Of a DNA stretch of 64,000 bases, positions 32,481-44,109 are shown piece after piece (the first letter of the stretch is position 1; the number at the start of each line of letters is the position of its first letter). The stretch comes from Plectrocnemia conspersa (Eukaryota > Arthropoda > Insecta > Trichoptera > Polycentropodidae), in contig VTFK01000049.1 in the NCBI GenBank assembly GCA_009617715.1, positions 434,001 to 498,000 on the forward strand. The letters run 5' to 3'. The notes under the pieces were generated by a model. That model saw only the letters and a program-made list of their open reading frames with translations. It had not been told where the DNA came from and made no database searches. The position numbers and the translations under genes are program-made.

Positions 32481-34587
32481 CCATTATCGTTAATCAAATT
32501 AAAATTAAGTGGTTCAATTTTTTAATTAAAAATTGTAAGCTCAAGAAAAAATATATATATTTGTTATCTAAGATTGTTGAGTCCAGTGGTGTAATTAGTT
32601 TTTTATATGCGTCTACGTTTAACCTTTACAGTCGATTTCATCGGAAAAAACTGAAGGAAATATTTGCGCAAAGATTACGCAATATATTTCTGAAGCTCGC
32701 TAACAAACCTAACATAATATGTATAACAGTTCATACAAATTTTGCTTCAACGATAGTATAATACTATTCATATATAAAATTTCATTCTGATTTTTCTCTA
32801 TATGATATTACATTATAAAATAAAACTCTGGGATAGAACCAATAATGCAACTGAATTCAGCATGAAGAAGTGCAAAATTATGTTACAGTATGATTTATTA
32901 AATTGTATATAGTAATATATTAAATTGTATTAGTTCTGTAATTATTAGGTATATTTTTTTCAGACTAATCTGTCTTTCAGAGTATGCATATAAGTAAGGG
33001 TAACTTTTACCCTGACTTCCTATATCGGTCATTACTCCCTATATATTAGAGATATATGCGCAAGAAATTAATAGAATTTTAAAAAAATACATGAGATAGG
33101 AAAATATTTTTCAAGTATTTTGTAATGGATTGCACCGACAATTTTTTGGATACAATTTAAAACGTTTGGGTTCTTAAAACAATAAATGATTACAAGCACC
33201 ATCATAAGCAAAACATGTATGTTTAATGAAATTTAAATTAAATTAACTATGATCGGCCTATAATACAATTATGCTTTGAAGCCTGCGAAAAGAAGACTGA
33301 CAAATATATCTTAAAACGGTTTTGGATTAACATTATCTCACTAAGCGTTTAACCAGAAATAAACAACGTGGCATCAAAATTATTACGAAAATATATGTAC
33401 ATCCTATGGCTACATCAGACAATTTATAAATAGTAATGCACAATTAAAAAATATAAGGATTGCTAATTGCGTTAAACACAATAAAGGAGAAAAATTTATA
33501 AGCGAGTGATAAATTTATATTTATCATTCGAAAAAACAGTTGACATTTCCTCGTTGAAGGAAGAATAATAACCCAAAGGTAGGGCAGTAACCCAAAGGTT
33601 ACTTTTTTATCTAAATAATGTTGAATACCGGATCAGGTCAAAAGCTACAAATTTATTTTTTCTGTAATCCGTATTCAAATGGAGATAGATAATTCAGATC
33701 ATTGAAATACACTATTACTGTCACAAAATTTTGTTATAAGATTATTAGTAAGACTTATATTGATGTTGAAATTATAATTCTGAAAATATATCGAGCATCT
33801 CATCATTGATTTAAAATCCCTATATAACGTTAATGTCGTGAATATTAGCCAAACTTTAGCTTTCTAATATAAAGTTAATTAAACTTGAAATTTAAATACT
33901 ACAGATATATTTTAATAATTGTTTAATAACACAAGTAACACAATAAATAAATTTGTAGCATTTCACACTTATCCTATCCTCTTTATGCCCTACATCTGGA
34001 AAATTGTCTTTGACCTTTGCTCTAATTTCATTAAAAGAGCTTCTGGTTTCTTCTAAGTAATATGAAGACGAGTGTAGACATTTTTTACATTATGTTACCC
34101 AACACCGAGCGACAAATTGAATTCGAAAATGATCACAAAATGGATCGACATTATCTATATTATATCTACACTATATGCTTTGATATGATATTTTCTATGA
34201 GCTGAAGTAGCTTATTATTAATTTTTTTAATATCTAATGCGTATGACCTAACTTGATATTCATCAGCGAGATTAGGAAAAATCTAGGAAAACCAATCTGT
34301 GATCCACCTATAATCACTGGAGACACAATAGAAATGGAAAACCACTAGGGTAATAATTGCAAACTTGTACTACTGGTAATAAACAAATCTCGTTACGGGA
34401 AGATTCAATAAAAATAATACTTTCTGTACATGTTTAGTAATTTATATAATAGACTTTTATATATAATACATCCTTATATTAACCTCTATTTCCACATAGT
34501 AATTTGATTTATACTTCATAAAAATAAAAAAATAATAATAATAAACATTAAAAATTATAATAATGATAAACATCACAAATAGGAAAA
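32481..34587. other. Intergenic DNA downstream of the ETAA1-like gene
   Basis: AT-rich, no gene supported. An open frame at 32417-32761 overlaps the RT fragment in another frame and has no family match. I see no canonical AATAAA within the first 200 bases downstream of the ETAA1-like stop (minus strand); TATAAA variants occur near 34445 and 34510. Confidence 0.5.
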
Positions 34588-34877
34588 TTAACGTTTCATC
34601 TGACTCGACATGGACTTTTTCTTTTGCAATCGTTGAAGAGCCTCTCTACGCTTTCTCTCTATCGCTTCTTGATCGCTCTTTTTCGAATTATTATTTTTAT
34701 TTAAGTCGTATACTTTAACTTTATTACTGTTGAAATCGTCGGAAATGTGTCGATCTGTTATTTTATTATTATTTAATATCGTGTCGTTACTTTTGGAGAT
34801 ATGTTGTTTTTTAGACATTAATTTTTCCATAGCCGCTTTACGCTTCCTCTGTATTTCCAATTGAGTGCACGTAGAGC
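34588..34877 (-). CDS. ETAA1-like ATR activator, exon 3 (C-terminus)
   Basis: Joins exon 2 through a split Ser codon (residue 324) after a TTTTTTAG acceptor and encodes residues 325-419. The start of the exon reads TQLEIQRKRKAAMEKLMSKK and the end DQEAIERKRREALQRLQKKK, two similar helices of the type that binds the RPA32 winged-helix domain (as in SMARCAL1, TIPIN and ETAA1). Between them is an Asn/Lys/Asp-rich linker. ETAA1 binds RPA on single-stranded DNA at stalled forks and activates the ATR kinase. The C-terminal position of the motif matches vertebrate ETAA1. The intron upstream is 34878-35043. Confidence 0.75.
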
Positions 34878-35043
34878 CTAAAAAAATAAGCAAATTAGAT
34901 TACCTTTAAAGAGCGATAAAACATTTAAAACACCACTCTATTCTTCTGTAAATTGGCAATAGTGATCATTCGTAATATTATGCAGTTAAGAAATTGTATA
35001 AATCGAGGATTTAAAAATATTTAAGGTTAAAAATTATACTGAC

Positions 35044-35955
35044 TGCTGATTTCTGTAGCGGATCGTTCGGTATCCAAAGGCATAGAATTATGCCTACCGA
35101 AGGAAGAGTTTGGATTGACAGTCTTAACCGGAACGATATTCGGAGACATAGGCATGGATTGATGACGTCCGAATTTCTTTTTTTCGCTGAGAATGGATCC
35201 GTTGAGTAGCACAGATAGATTGCCCAAATCGCTCAAAGAATCATCTGGAATAACCTCAGATGTGGATTTGATTTTGTCTTGAAAAGCATCAGGCGCTTGC
35301 GTCATCTCTTCTATATAACTATCGTTGATATTCGATAGTAAATTATCGAACGAATCATTGTTCAGTATGGATTTTTCAAATTTCTTTTCGGTCCGTTTAT
35401 TATCTTCATGGGATACTCGATCCACAATCTGTTTTTCTGCCAATTGACTCGCTTGAAACAAATGTTCATTCATAGAATCGTCTGATTCGATCCCGTCGTT
35501 TTCGCATTTCAAAAGCCTTTCGTTTATGTGTTTCAAAGGCGTAATATCGGGACGGACGTTCTCTTCGTTGCTACAGGTGGAAGATTCTTTAAGCCTTTTA
35601 GACTCTTGTATTTGTATGATGCACTTGTTTAAAGCGGACAGTTCTTTGATATATTCATTTTTAAAACCGGAAGCTCTTTTGATCAATCTTCTCTTCCCTG
35701 CTTGACTCCTGATGCTGGATACGGGCGATTCGGCGAAGGTGTACATCTCTTTGCGCTTCCTCACGGGAGTGTCTCTCACTCGGAGACCTTTCCGCCTCGA
35801 CTTGGGAGAGTTGAAGTTCCATATGACTTCGTTCTCTCCGGCGTCTTGAGTGCACATGAAGGGAATGGGCGAAGGCGAGTCGGGAATCGGCGAATCGTCT
35901 CCGAGCCACGGAGGCGAGTCCGAACGTTTCGAAGCGATCGGCGTGGAAGCGACAT
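35044..35955 (-). CDS. ETAA1-like ATR activator, exon 2 (main exon)
   Basis: Residues 20-323. After a Ser/Pro-rich stretch (SDSPPWLGDDSPIPDSPSPI) comes ENEVIWNFNSPKSRR with Trp65, which fits the conserved '(D/E)xIWDxxSP' core of the ETAA1 ATR-activating region. Next are a basic stretch (DTPVRKRKEMY), a likely amphipathic helix (YIKELSALNKCIIQIQESKR) and a long acidic, disordered part ending with two FGRHxSMP repeats (about residues 282-310). The acceptor is TTACAG at the 5' side and the donor A|GTCAGT at the 3' side; both junctions keep frame and the three exons sum to 1260 bases, 419 codons plus stop. Shorter than vertebrate ETAA1. Identity rests on motif order, so it is good but not certain. 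Confidence 0.75.
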
Positions 35956-36096
35956 CTGTAATTAGATACAATGATACAAGGTGAATACATTTTGAATTCG
36001 AGGACGTCTGGTCATCTTAAACAATATCAATTGAATTGTTTACACAGATGTCAAACCGAAAATTAAATAGCGTTTTGAGTATAAACAAACGCTAAC

Positions 36097-36154
36097 CTTT
36101 CAGCATCGGTTCTTTGGGACGAGCGTCAGATTTAGATTTACGAGGCAACCCCAT
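36097..36154 (-). CDS. ETAA1-like ATR activator, exon 1
   Basis: Encodes MGLPRKSKSDARPKEPMLK and the first base of a split Asp codon, followed by a GTTAGC donor at 36096. The start is chosen because it has G at -3 and G at +4 and keeps frame with exon 2 across a 141-base intron (35956-36096). An upstream ATG in another frame overlaps it (36138-36191). Confidence 0.7.
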
Positions 36155-36191
36155 TCCGACAGAAGACAACAAGCGCCGAAATCGACGACAT
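36138..36191 (-). promoter_or_regulatory. Overlapping upstream ORF of the ETAA1-like gene
   Basis: ATG at 36191 (A at -3) opens a 17-codon frame that ends with TAA at 36138, past the main ATG at 36154 and in a different frame. If the transcript starts upstream of 36191, translation of this frame would lower initiation at the main start. The transcription start is unknown. Confidence 0.4.
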
Positions 36192-37844
36192 AATGTTGCC
36201 ACGCGAAATGTTTTGTTCGATATTACCCTCGCACGCTATAATTTAAAACTAATTTTAATATTTTAACCATATTAGCACTTTTCAAATAATAATAAAAATA
36301 TTGTTACTACTTATTAGGAATATTGGCGCCACGCTCATAAACTGATTATTATAAACATTTAACGGCTACGATAACGACAAACAACGTTTTGCTACATAAA
36401 TAAATTTTTAAATTTTCAACTTAGTTTTATATCGCCATGCGCGTATTTATTCTCTAACATAACAGTGTTATTTTATATATTTGTAATCATATTAATATTG
36501 CAAAGCAGAATTCAATTTTAAGTATTTATTTCCAGATAATCTTGAAGCCCGTTTTAGTAAATATAGGACAATGGCAGGTTAAATGATATTTTCAAATCAC
36601 TAACGCGTAGTTCCGTACAAAACAAACAACTAAAATAATTCGAGTTTTATGTTCATAGAATTCGTTCCAAATATTTACCTTTTACATATATTAAATTTAT
36701 CTATTTATTCGTATCATACATAAAGTGTTTGATTGTACATTACTTACAATCGTCTGATCTTAGCTAGTTTTATTTGCAATAACTAAATTAATTTTAATTG
36801 AGAAAATCAATTTGTTTTTATTTAAGCTTTCTGAAACTTGAATAATGAAAATTGAGCTATAAAAAATAATTAAATTTCCTAAATTATATATAATATGAAT
36901 ATATATACATGACAAATGGAAATCAGCGCCCCAAGCTTTATAAACACCAAAGATAATTTATAAAAAAAAGCTCGGTGCGCTACGATGCAGTCGGTAGTCG
37001 GAACACACTGAGCTCATATAAATAAATAAAGTATAATGGTTATCAGTATTTCAGCGACGGGATGGTGACGGGTGGCAAATAGACATAGATTGAGCCGCTG
37101 CAGTAATGTTTTATTTGTGATACGAAGTTGTTAGATGTTGTTTACAAGTGATCATAGCGCAAAATCAAAATATCTTCTATGGCTTTTGGCTCAACGTCTG
37201 TGAAATTGGACAACAACGTTTTGTTACATAAATACATATTAAAATTAAATTTTTTTTATCGCCTATATTTTTAATATATCTAATATTTTTAAGAAATTGT
37301 GTCGAGTTTCTAAAAAAATTATAACAATAAAAAAAATCAAACGATTTTGTAATGCGAAATGATAAATTTATAATATTCAATCAAAACTCATCATTTTATT
37401 TTATTATTATACATTTAATTAATAAAAATTACGTACGTTTATAGTAAAAAAATTACATATTTTTAGATTTTTTATTTTTTTGACAGATTTGACCTTAGAA
37501 AATAATGACACTTCAAGGTGTTAATAAATAAATTGTTAGTTAATAAATCTACACGAAGAGGAGTCGGTGTCATATAATTATATTTTTAGGCCATTAAAAA
37601 TGTTTATTTAAATTTTCAATGGCCGTTTAACGAATTTAATAAAGAGTCATTTGGCCATAATAAGCAAATATATATTTGAAAATTGGATAGACGGGAGTCG
37701 AAGTGTATGTCTTGCGATATGGCAACACACGCACGAACGCCATTTAGTCCGATCGTATATTTCGGAGCGCGAGGTCGTCTGTCATGACGCTAATCTTTTA
37801 AAAGTTATTTCGGAAATCGCAGACGAAAAGACGAAGAGACGAAG
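36192..37844. promoter_or_regulatory. Divergent intergenic region between ETAA1-like and kindlin genes
   Basis: About 1.7 kb separates the two start codons and must hold the promoters of both. It is AT-rich for the most part; the GC content rises from 37690 toward kindlin exon 1. Two diverged copies of an 'acaacgttttgctacataaat' block lie at 36380 and 37212. No convincing TATA or known element can be assigned. A TAA at 37800-37802 is in frame with the kindlin ATG. Confidence 0.4.
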
Positions 37845-37992
37845 ATGATCTCTGACGGGCGCCTCGTGGGCGACGGGTCGTGGCCGCTGCGGGTGAACGT
37901 GACGGACCTGATCGGCGTCAAGGAGAGACAGCTGCGCGTCAGAGGGGAGCTCCACGTCGGGGGGCTCATGCTCAAGCTGGTGGAGGATCTTG
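37845..37992 (+). CDS. Fit1: Kindlin (fermitin), exon 1
   Basis: Encodes MISDGRLVGDGSWPLRVNVT, then DLIGVKERQLRVRGELHVGG and LMLKLVEDL, the kindlin F0 domain start, which in the family reads 'DGxWxLxVxVTDLxxxxxLRVxGxxHIGGVMLKLVExL'. Kindlins bind integrin beta tails with talin and link them to the ILK-PINCH-parvin complex at cell-matrix adhesions. The ATG has A at -3 and an in-frame stop upstream. The exon ends G|GTGGGT in phase 1, and the split Gly codon is completed by exon 2, 25.5 kb away. A four- to five-residue IGVKE loop is longer than in vertebrate kindlins. Insects have one or two copies (Drosophila Fit1, Fit2); which one this is cannot be told. Confidence 0.9.
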
Positions 37993-38439
37993 GTGGGTAA
38001 ACGGAGCTGTCGAGGTCGTTCGAGGCCGGCGCTGGAATGCGCAGGAATGCGGCTGGCGTCTAACGTCCTTACGTATCCTTAGACCGGTTTTGCGGGCGCT
38101 CGACTTGCGCGCGCTGCGTAACTCGAGAGGAGTCGCAGGCGCAGCCAGGGATTAGGGTCAAGGTCGAATTCGAAGGAATTTCGCCGACGTCCCACATCGC
38201 ATAACGCAGGAATGCGGACCTCCCGTTGCACTTTTACCTACTGCTATTTTTTTTTGCAATTTTACATAAAAAAATAATACAACTCCAACGCCTTTTCGAT
38301 ATCTAATAACAAACAATCCCGTGTCACTTTAAAATTTACAGTGGTCAGGATAAATATCATACGGGTAAAATAAAAATAGCATACGGTCAGAATAATAATA
38401 TAGGACAATCGTGCGTATCAAAAACAATATAACATAAAT

Positions 38440-38725
38440 GGGCAATAAATTATTTATTTTAGAAATTTCTTATAAAATATCTCGTTCGCACCTGAACTGT
38501 TGGACAGTAAACACCCCTTGAATAACTCTCAACGAACCTATTTGATTGTGTGTAGAGCGCGAATAACGAAGCGGGAATAACGACAGAGCGGCGGCACTGT
38601 TGATATCTAAAACGTGTTTTATTATGCTGACCATCGTCAACATAAAACTTACCTTGAGGTTAAAATACAGAGTATATAATATAAATACTGGTTATATAAA
38701 TTATGACTAATTAATTCTGATCCGA
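38440..38725 (+). repeat. Dispersed repeat, pair with 61050-61370
   Basis: Shares ordered blocks with 61050-61370: AATAAATTATTTATTTTAGA, TGAATAACTCTCAAC/TGAA, 'ataacgac..agcggcg', GTCAACATAAAACT and 'gttaaaatacagag.atataatataaatactg'. Same orientation, both within the kindlin intron. The copies differ by indels; family not recognised. Confidence 0.75.
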
Positions 38726-40324
38726 AAAATACTAGCTACGATTTTTTATGTATTACAGTAACGATTTTAAAATATGTATACTATTAAATCGTATATATTC
38801 CAATTTTATGTACTACACTTAAAACATACTGTTTATCAACGTGTCAATTTACTGCTGTCATAATTATCGCGCCGTCGTTTGATAATGACATAATTTTATT
38901 TTCCCGGCGAGATGACTTTTTAATGACATAACAATCGTATAAACAAATTATTTTTACTGACCTATCCGGTTTTTGCTTTATCTGACAAAATATACCAGTT
39001 ATCATCGTATGAATTGCGTCAATGATTATTCACCAATTTCTGCGATACGATTAGTGAATATTTAATTGTCATTAACATTTCCGGATAATTAAACTCCACA
39101 GCGAGGTTTCTAAAGAATCGATTACGAGTAATTTCCCGTATTTATCAACAGTATGTACATATAAACATTATTTTTTTAACGACATACTGTTTTGTAGTTT
39201 GACTGAACTATTGAGAACAATTTTTTATTAATCTTTTATTTTCGATAATGTCATTGAAGATAATAACTAATAATACTTAACAATAAATATCATGTAATCT
39301 GTAAAGATGGTTATGTATTTTGACTGTTTTATCAAGATTATATTTATTTTAAGTATATCTTGCCTTCAGTTGTTCGACTTCATGCGCAATAACATCCCAC
39401 TGTAAAAAAACCTTATCTCTCTCTGATCAAATATGTCTTTGCTCTTATCTAAATTGTACACACCAACCGTGAAATACCGAGAGGAAATTCACCCCATATT
39501 TACGTCGAGCGGTCTTATCTTTCACTCATATTTGCAATAAAGGACGACACGTCCGCGCGCAAAAAAATGTGTTGGTAAACAAAGATAATAAATTGTATTA
39601 CGATCCCATTGAGCGTTAAGTAGTTCGCCGGTGGGAGGCGAACGCGACGCCCACTGAAACAGCGACAGATGGTTTTGCCGGCCGTGAATGGGCAGTGTGG
39701 GCTTTTCGTTGAGACGTGTCTGAATATCTACATATTAGGGGTACCGGATAGAAATACACCTAAAATATATGTAAAAATGTCAATATTGCCACCCAAACTG
39801 CTGGAATCCTCTGTTGCGCATATGACTTTCGATAGCGGTATTTTTTAAATCAAAATTAAACTCAGTATGAAGAACAAATTCAAAGACTTCAAAAATGTTT
39901 GGCTTATCACTCCAAACTCATATTTTTTCTTGCGTTCATACTGATAGAAGTTCACAAAACTTCAACGGTACTTTATTATTGCAAAAATAATATAAAACAA
40001 TACTTTCATAATTAATCATTAAACTTAACTAGGCAAAACATATCTTGTGATGTCTTTGACAAATCTCCCAAAGACTGTTTGTTATTTATTTTTCATAATA
40101 ACCTACAGCATATTGTCTTAAATGCACATCTTCTATTTTTAAATAACGTACACATATTGTCTTTCATCTTCATTATAGGTTACAAAATACTAAGCCTAAA
40201 AAAGTTTAGAGCAGTTGTTTACTTGTTGTATGTTAAGCGTACCGAAATTTAGCATATTCACTAGTTTACGTCAAAATTGCATATAAATGCATTATCACTT
40301 CTTGAAATGAAAATATTTTATTGT

Positions 40325-40510
40325 TACAGCGTTACCGAGCGTACCCACTATCGCAGCGACGGCACGATTTTGTTGCTTTTGACGTGAATTTTTTATTTTT
40401 TGCGCTCCATATGCTTCATTCGATTCTCACTTATTGTAAGTCTTAAAACGAACTCTTGATAACTGAGCGTTTCCACGGTGGTAAAAGCTGAAATGACGTC
40501 CCTGGAGCAG
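40325..40510 (+). repeat. Foldback right arm with A-module end
   Basis: GCGTTACCGAGCGTACCCAC, GCGACGGCACGATTTTGTTG, 'tgacgtgaatttttta' and the 'attctcacttattgtaagtc' spacer, then GAAATGACGTCCCTG (A-module terminus). Confidence 0.7.
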
Positions 40511-40609
40511 GGATGAAGATTTTCTATGTACATTGTCAAATTATTCGATAAGGCGCCGAGGATGCACGGCTTTGTTATGCGGAGCACGTGTCACTTCAAT
40601 AATTTATTG

Positions 40610-40995
40610 ACGATTTGCGTTCTGTACGATACGCTAGTTCGTATCGTCCTCGAATATGGCATCTGAGTAAAGCGAAGTACTCCTCAAAGATATCTTTACA
40701 AGAAGGGAAGCGTTGAGATACATTCCATTGTAAGTTCTACTCAATGATGCAATTACTAAGGGGTGGTGTCGACAATCAGCGATTTTCGTGATTGCTTCCC
40801 ATGTTCTTGACCGTTGCGATCAGGACGTCAGCGCTTGAGAACGCTCCTCTTGCACGTGCCATCCATCTTCTCAATGAGTTTTACGAGCTAGATAAATTTA
40901 TGTGGGATGGTGCCGATTTATTTTAGGTATTCTTCATAGCTTCTTTTTAAACGTTTAATTGTAAAATGGCTATAATGACGCATTGGGGAAACCTG
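40610..40995 (+). pseudogene. Non-LTR retrotransposon 3' fragment
   Basis: VLYDTLVRIVLEYGI matches the 'LYxxLVRPxLEYxSxVW' thumb motif of jockey-type reverse transcriptases, followed by broken frames ending ALENAPLARAIHLLNEFYEL, which matches their usual C-terminal end. The 3' region has 'ggatggtgccgatttattttagg' and ATAATGACGCATTGGGG, the tail motif shared with 14820. Frameshifted and truncated. Confidence 0.7.
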
Positions 40996-42379
40996 TTGGT
41001 CATTTTTTTAATAAAAAAAAAAAATAAATAAAACAAAATTTATAATATAAGTTTTCTAATAGTGATATTTCCATTGACAAAACATTTGCGCCCATATATA
41101 TATATTTATTCGCAATTCACGTGTTAAATACATGTGCTTGGCATAATAATTTTACACTAAAGCATCCTGCAAAAAATATATATGTATATTTACAGAACAA
41201 TTAGATACATTTTTATATAAAATAATGGCTTGACCCACAATACGTCCACCAACTGCGAGTATCTAGATGAGATTTGAAAAGTCGAATAACTGTGCTTTTT
41301 GGGGAGTTGTCCAATACTCTTATTCTTGTGTGCCTATTTCAAACTACTTGTAATTAGGTGGTACACAAAAACAAAGTTATTCCAGAATCTCCAGATTTTA
41401 TTTATATTTAGCAGCAACTCGAAGAAGTGCTTTCTCAAATACACTCGAGGGAATCATATTCCAACATAACTTGTAGGAATGCTGTGGGAAATATAATTGG
41501 ATAATATATATATGTATATATTCCTTAGTGTACTTATTTTCTATTAAAAGTGAGTCGTTTGCATTATTTACATGCTCAAGAGTACTTCGCATTAAGTGAT
41601 TATACTAATGCGCGTATCGCAAGACAAATCTCGACATACTAGGCTTTATTGCATACATGCCGATGAAATCTATAGTCCTCTTGAAATATATCACCCAAAT
41701 CGGTTACCACTTCTGTGTGATGAAGCACTTTGTTATCCATTTTATAATCAAATTCAAATGGTTTTTTGCTCTAGAATATATTATAGAATATTTTTAATGC
41801 TAAATGGATAAATGGAAAGCACATAGATGTTTATCATAAAATGTAAGTTTTCTACGAATATTATTATTATTGTTGATATACTATATTATATATTATTATT
41901 TATAATAATAAACAGACAACGAATTAAAAAAATAATAATTTTATGGGAAAACCCAATCCTATCTATTTTTTGAGATTTAAAGCTTGACACACTAAATTAA
42001 ATCCGTTGCAAAATTAGCGGTGGGAACATCTACTTGATATTTCGAGATTTTTGTTCAAAAGCAGATCTTGATATACGAAAAATTTGGGAGGCTTATCATC
42101 ACAAATTAGACTTTCCTAATCTCGCTGATAACTATCGTGATAAATAATTAAATGTATGTCACTGATTTCAGCTCGAATTCTCGCTACTTATTTCGTAGTT
42201 GTTGATTGTGTTAACACCGTCGTTACGCATTAAATAAATCAATAACACTTCTATATATATTCAGACATGTCTTTTATTGTTGAGAATCGTAATACCTAGG
42301 TCTGTGACATTATTTACTGTAGAATTCATCTCTTTCCAAGGTTGCCAGTATCGACAGTTTTAATCTAATAATTAGGAAA

Positions 42380-42930
42380 GGTACGCATATGTTTGCCCAA
42401 CCGTGAGAACGGTCATTTTAACGCCACTCTCACTCGCCTGCCCTTATATGGCAGTTTACGCTACATGACCGAGTTGCTCAAATCGTCAAGCGTACACGCA
42501 CAAGAGTACTCGAAAACGCGTTTCAATGTTTGCTCTGAGCGTCTTCTGCGGTTTGTTTTGAATGTTTGCTCATCGACTGGCACATCTGTCGCGAAATTAG
42601 GCGTTGCGTAATTTTCGATGAAAATTATTATACGTTCGCGCTAAGGTCAACCGGTCTAACTGGCGGCGAGCAACATATCAATAGCATCATCGTGCAACAA
42701 GAGTGGTCGTCACCGCCGGAGATAACATCATCGCACCGAAATGGCACAGCATCTCGAAGAAGAATGTGTGTGCATCGGAGAAGAATGCGGCGATGGAAAA
42801 CTCGGGCAGCGCATCGCAAAACGTGTATCTACTGCCTATTATAGATGTATAGATTCTAGCGCGACACTTGACATTGATCGGAATGTCCCTAAACGCAATA
42901 TTAGGGAGTCTTCTGAATTATAATTAAAGT
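42380..42930. other. GC-elevated unique block in kindlin intron
   Basis: Frames of 60-92 codons overlap on both strands, none with a recognisable family or consistent splice signals. The composition is clearly higher in GC than surrounding DNA. Candidate enhancer, non-coding RNA exon or old transposon; undecided. Confidence 0.25.
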
Positions 42931-44109
42931 CCAATTGCTTTTTGTATGTTTGGCGTGCTTGCAAACACTATACTGTAATGAAGATAAATTTATAAATGAG
43001 CGCCTTCTGCCTTACTGAAATAAAATACCACTGATTTATTATCTGGATTCACACCCAAAAAATAATTAAAGTAATATATATGTATGTATATAATTAAATT
43101 TATGTTACTTCAGTAAATAACTCATACGAGAAAATGATGACCGTGCATGTTGAGATAAAATCTGACTCTAACTACTGTCAAATACGTGCGTGACACATTG
43201 CACTGTATTGTTTTGAAAAGGTGCTCAAATATTGATTTTTTCCGACATGTTTTTTTTTAACTCGATGAACACGTACTCTTGTTACCGATGTTGTTTATCA
43301 GTCCCCTTATCGTTTATCGGTGTACCGGCGTTATCAAATTCGGTTAAAAATTTGCATAAGCCGCGCTATATCGCTCTATTATTTACGAAGGACGTGTTTG
43401 TATGCTTTTAAAATTGAAGAACATATTTGTCCTCTGTCTTCTCGGCGACACACTTTCTCGCTTTGTCTATTCATCGGGCGTACTCTGCGTTGTCTACTCT
43501 TGGTAGTCGGTATCTAGATCGAAGGCCTAATTCCGGGGACAATGTGACATTTAATTTGCATACTATATAGACGAGACAGCTTGGCTTATATAATCTAATA
43601 AAGCGTTGACAGGTCGATTAAACCTCGCTTGCTAAATTGACTTGTTTTAATCTGTTTCTGAAAGGATGCCGCACCGTCTTTTTATGTCCAATTTATTTAA
43701 TCACAAAAATTTGACTCCTTATCTATTATTTATATATAATTTATTTGAGGAATACCCTGTACCCGTTCCAGATTTTGGGACCACTACCTGAAAAAAAAAC
43801 TTCACCCAATAATGTAATGTGGATAATATTTAGTTAATAGTTCACTATTATAATTCACATGAAACCAATGATTCTCAACATATTTATATAGTCGCACGGA
43901 ATTTATTGTTGTGTTTTTATTAATTTCATATATGAACACTAAATAAATTGATGTTTGGTTATATTTATCCATCATATGATATTTCTCGAAGCAATCTACC
44001 ATATAAAGATATGATTTTGTTTTATGTTTTTAAACATCTCCTTTCACCAGTTTTTTTTTTCTATACATAATATAGAAATTTACTATTTGGGAATAGTGTA
44101 TATTTAAAA

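Noticed and set aside
35661..35990. Open frames on both strands over ETAA1-like exon 2
   Set aside because: Shadows of the long exon; their products are low-complexity and do not fit the splice sites.
37880..38155. 91-codon frame overlapping kindlin exon 1
   Set aside because: Out of frame with the conserved kindlin F0 sequence and runs past the splice donor.
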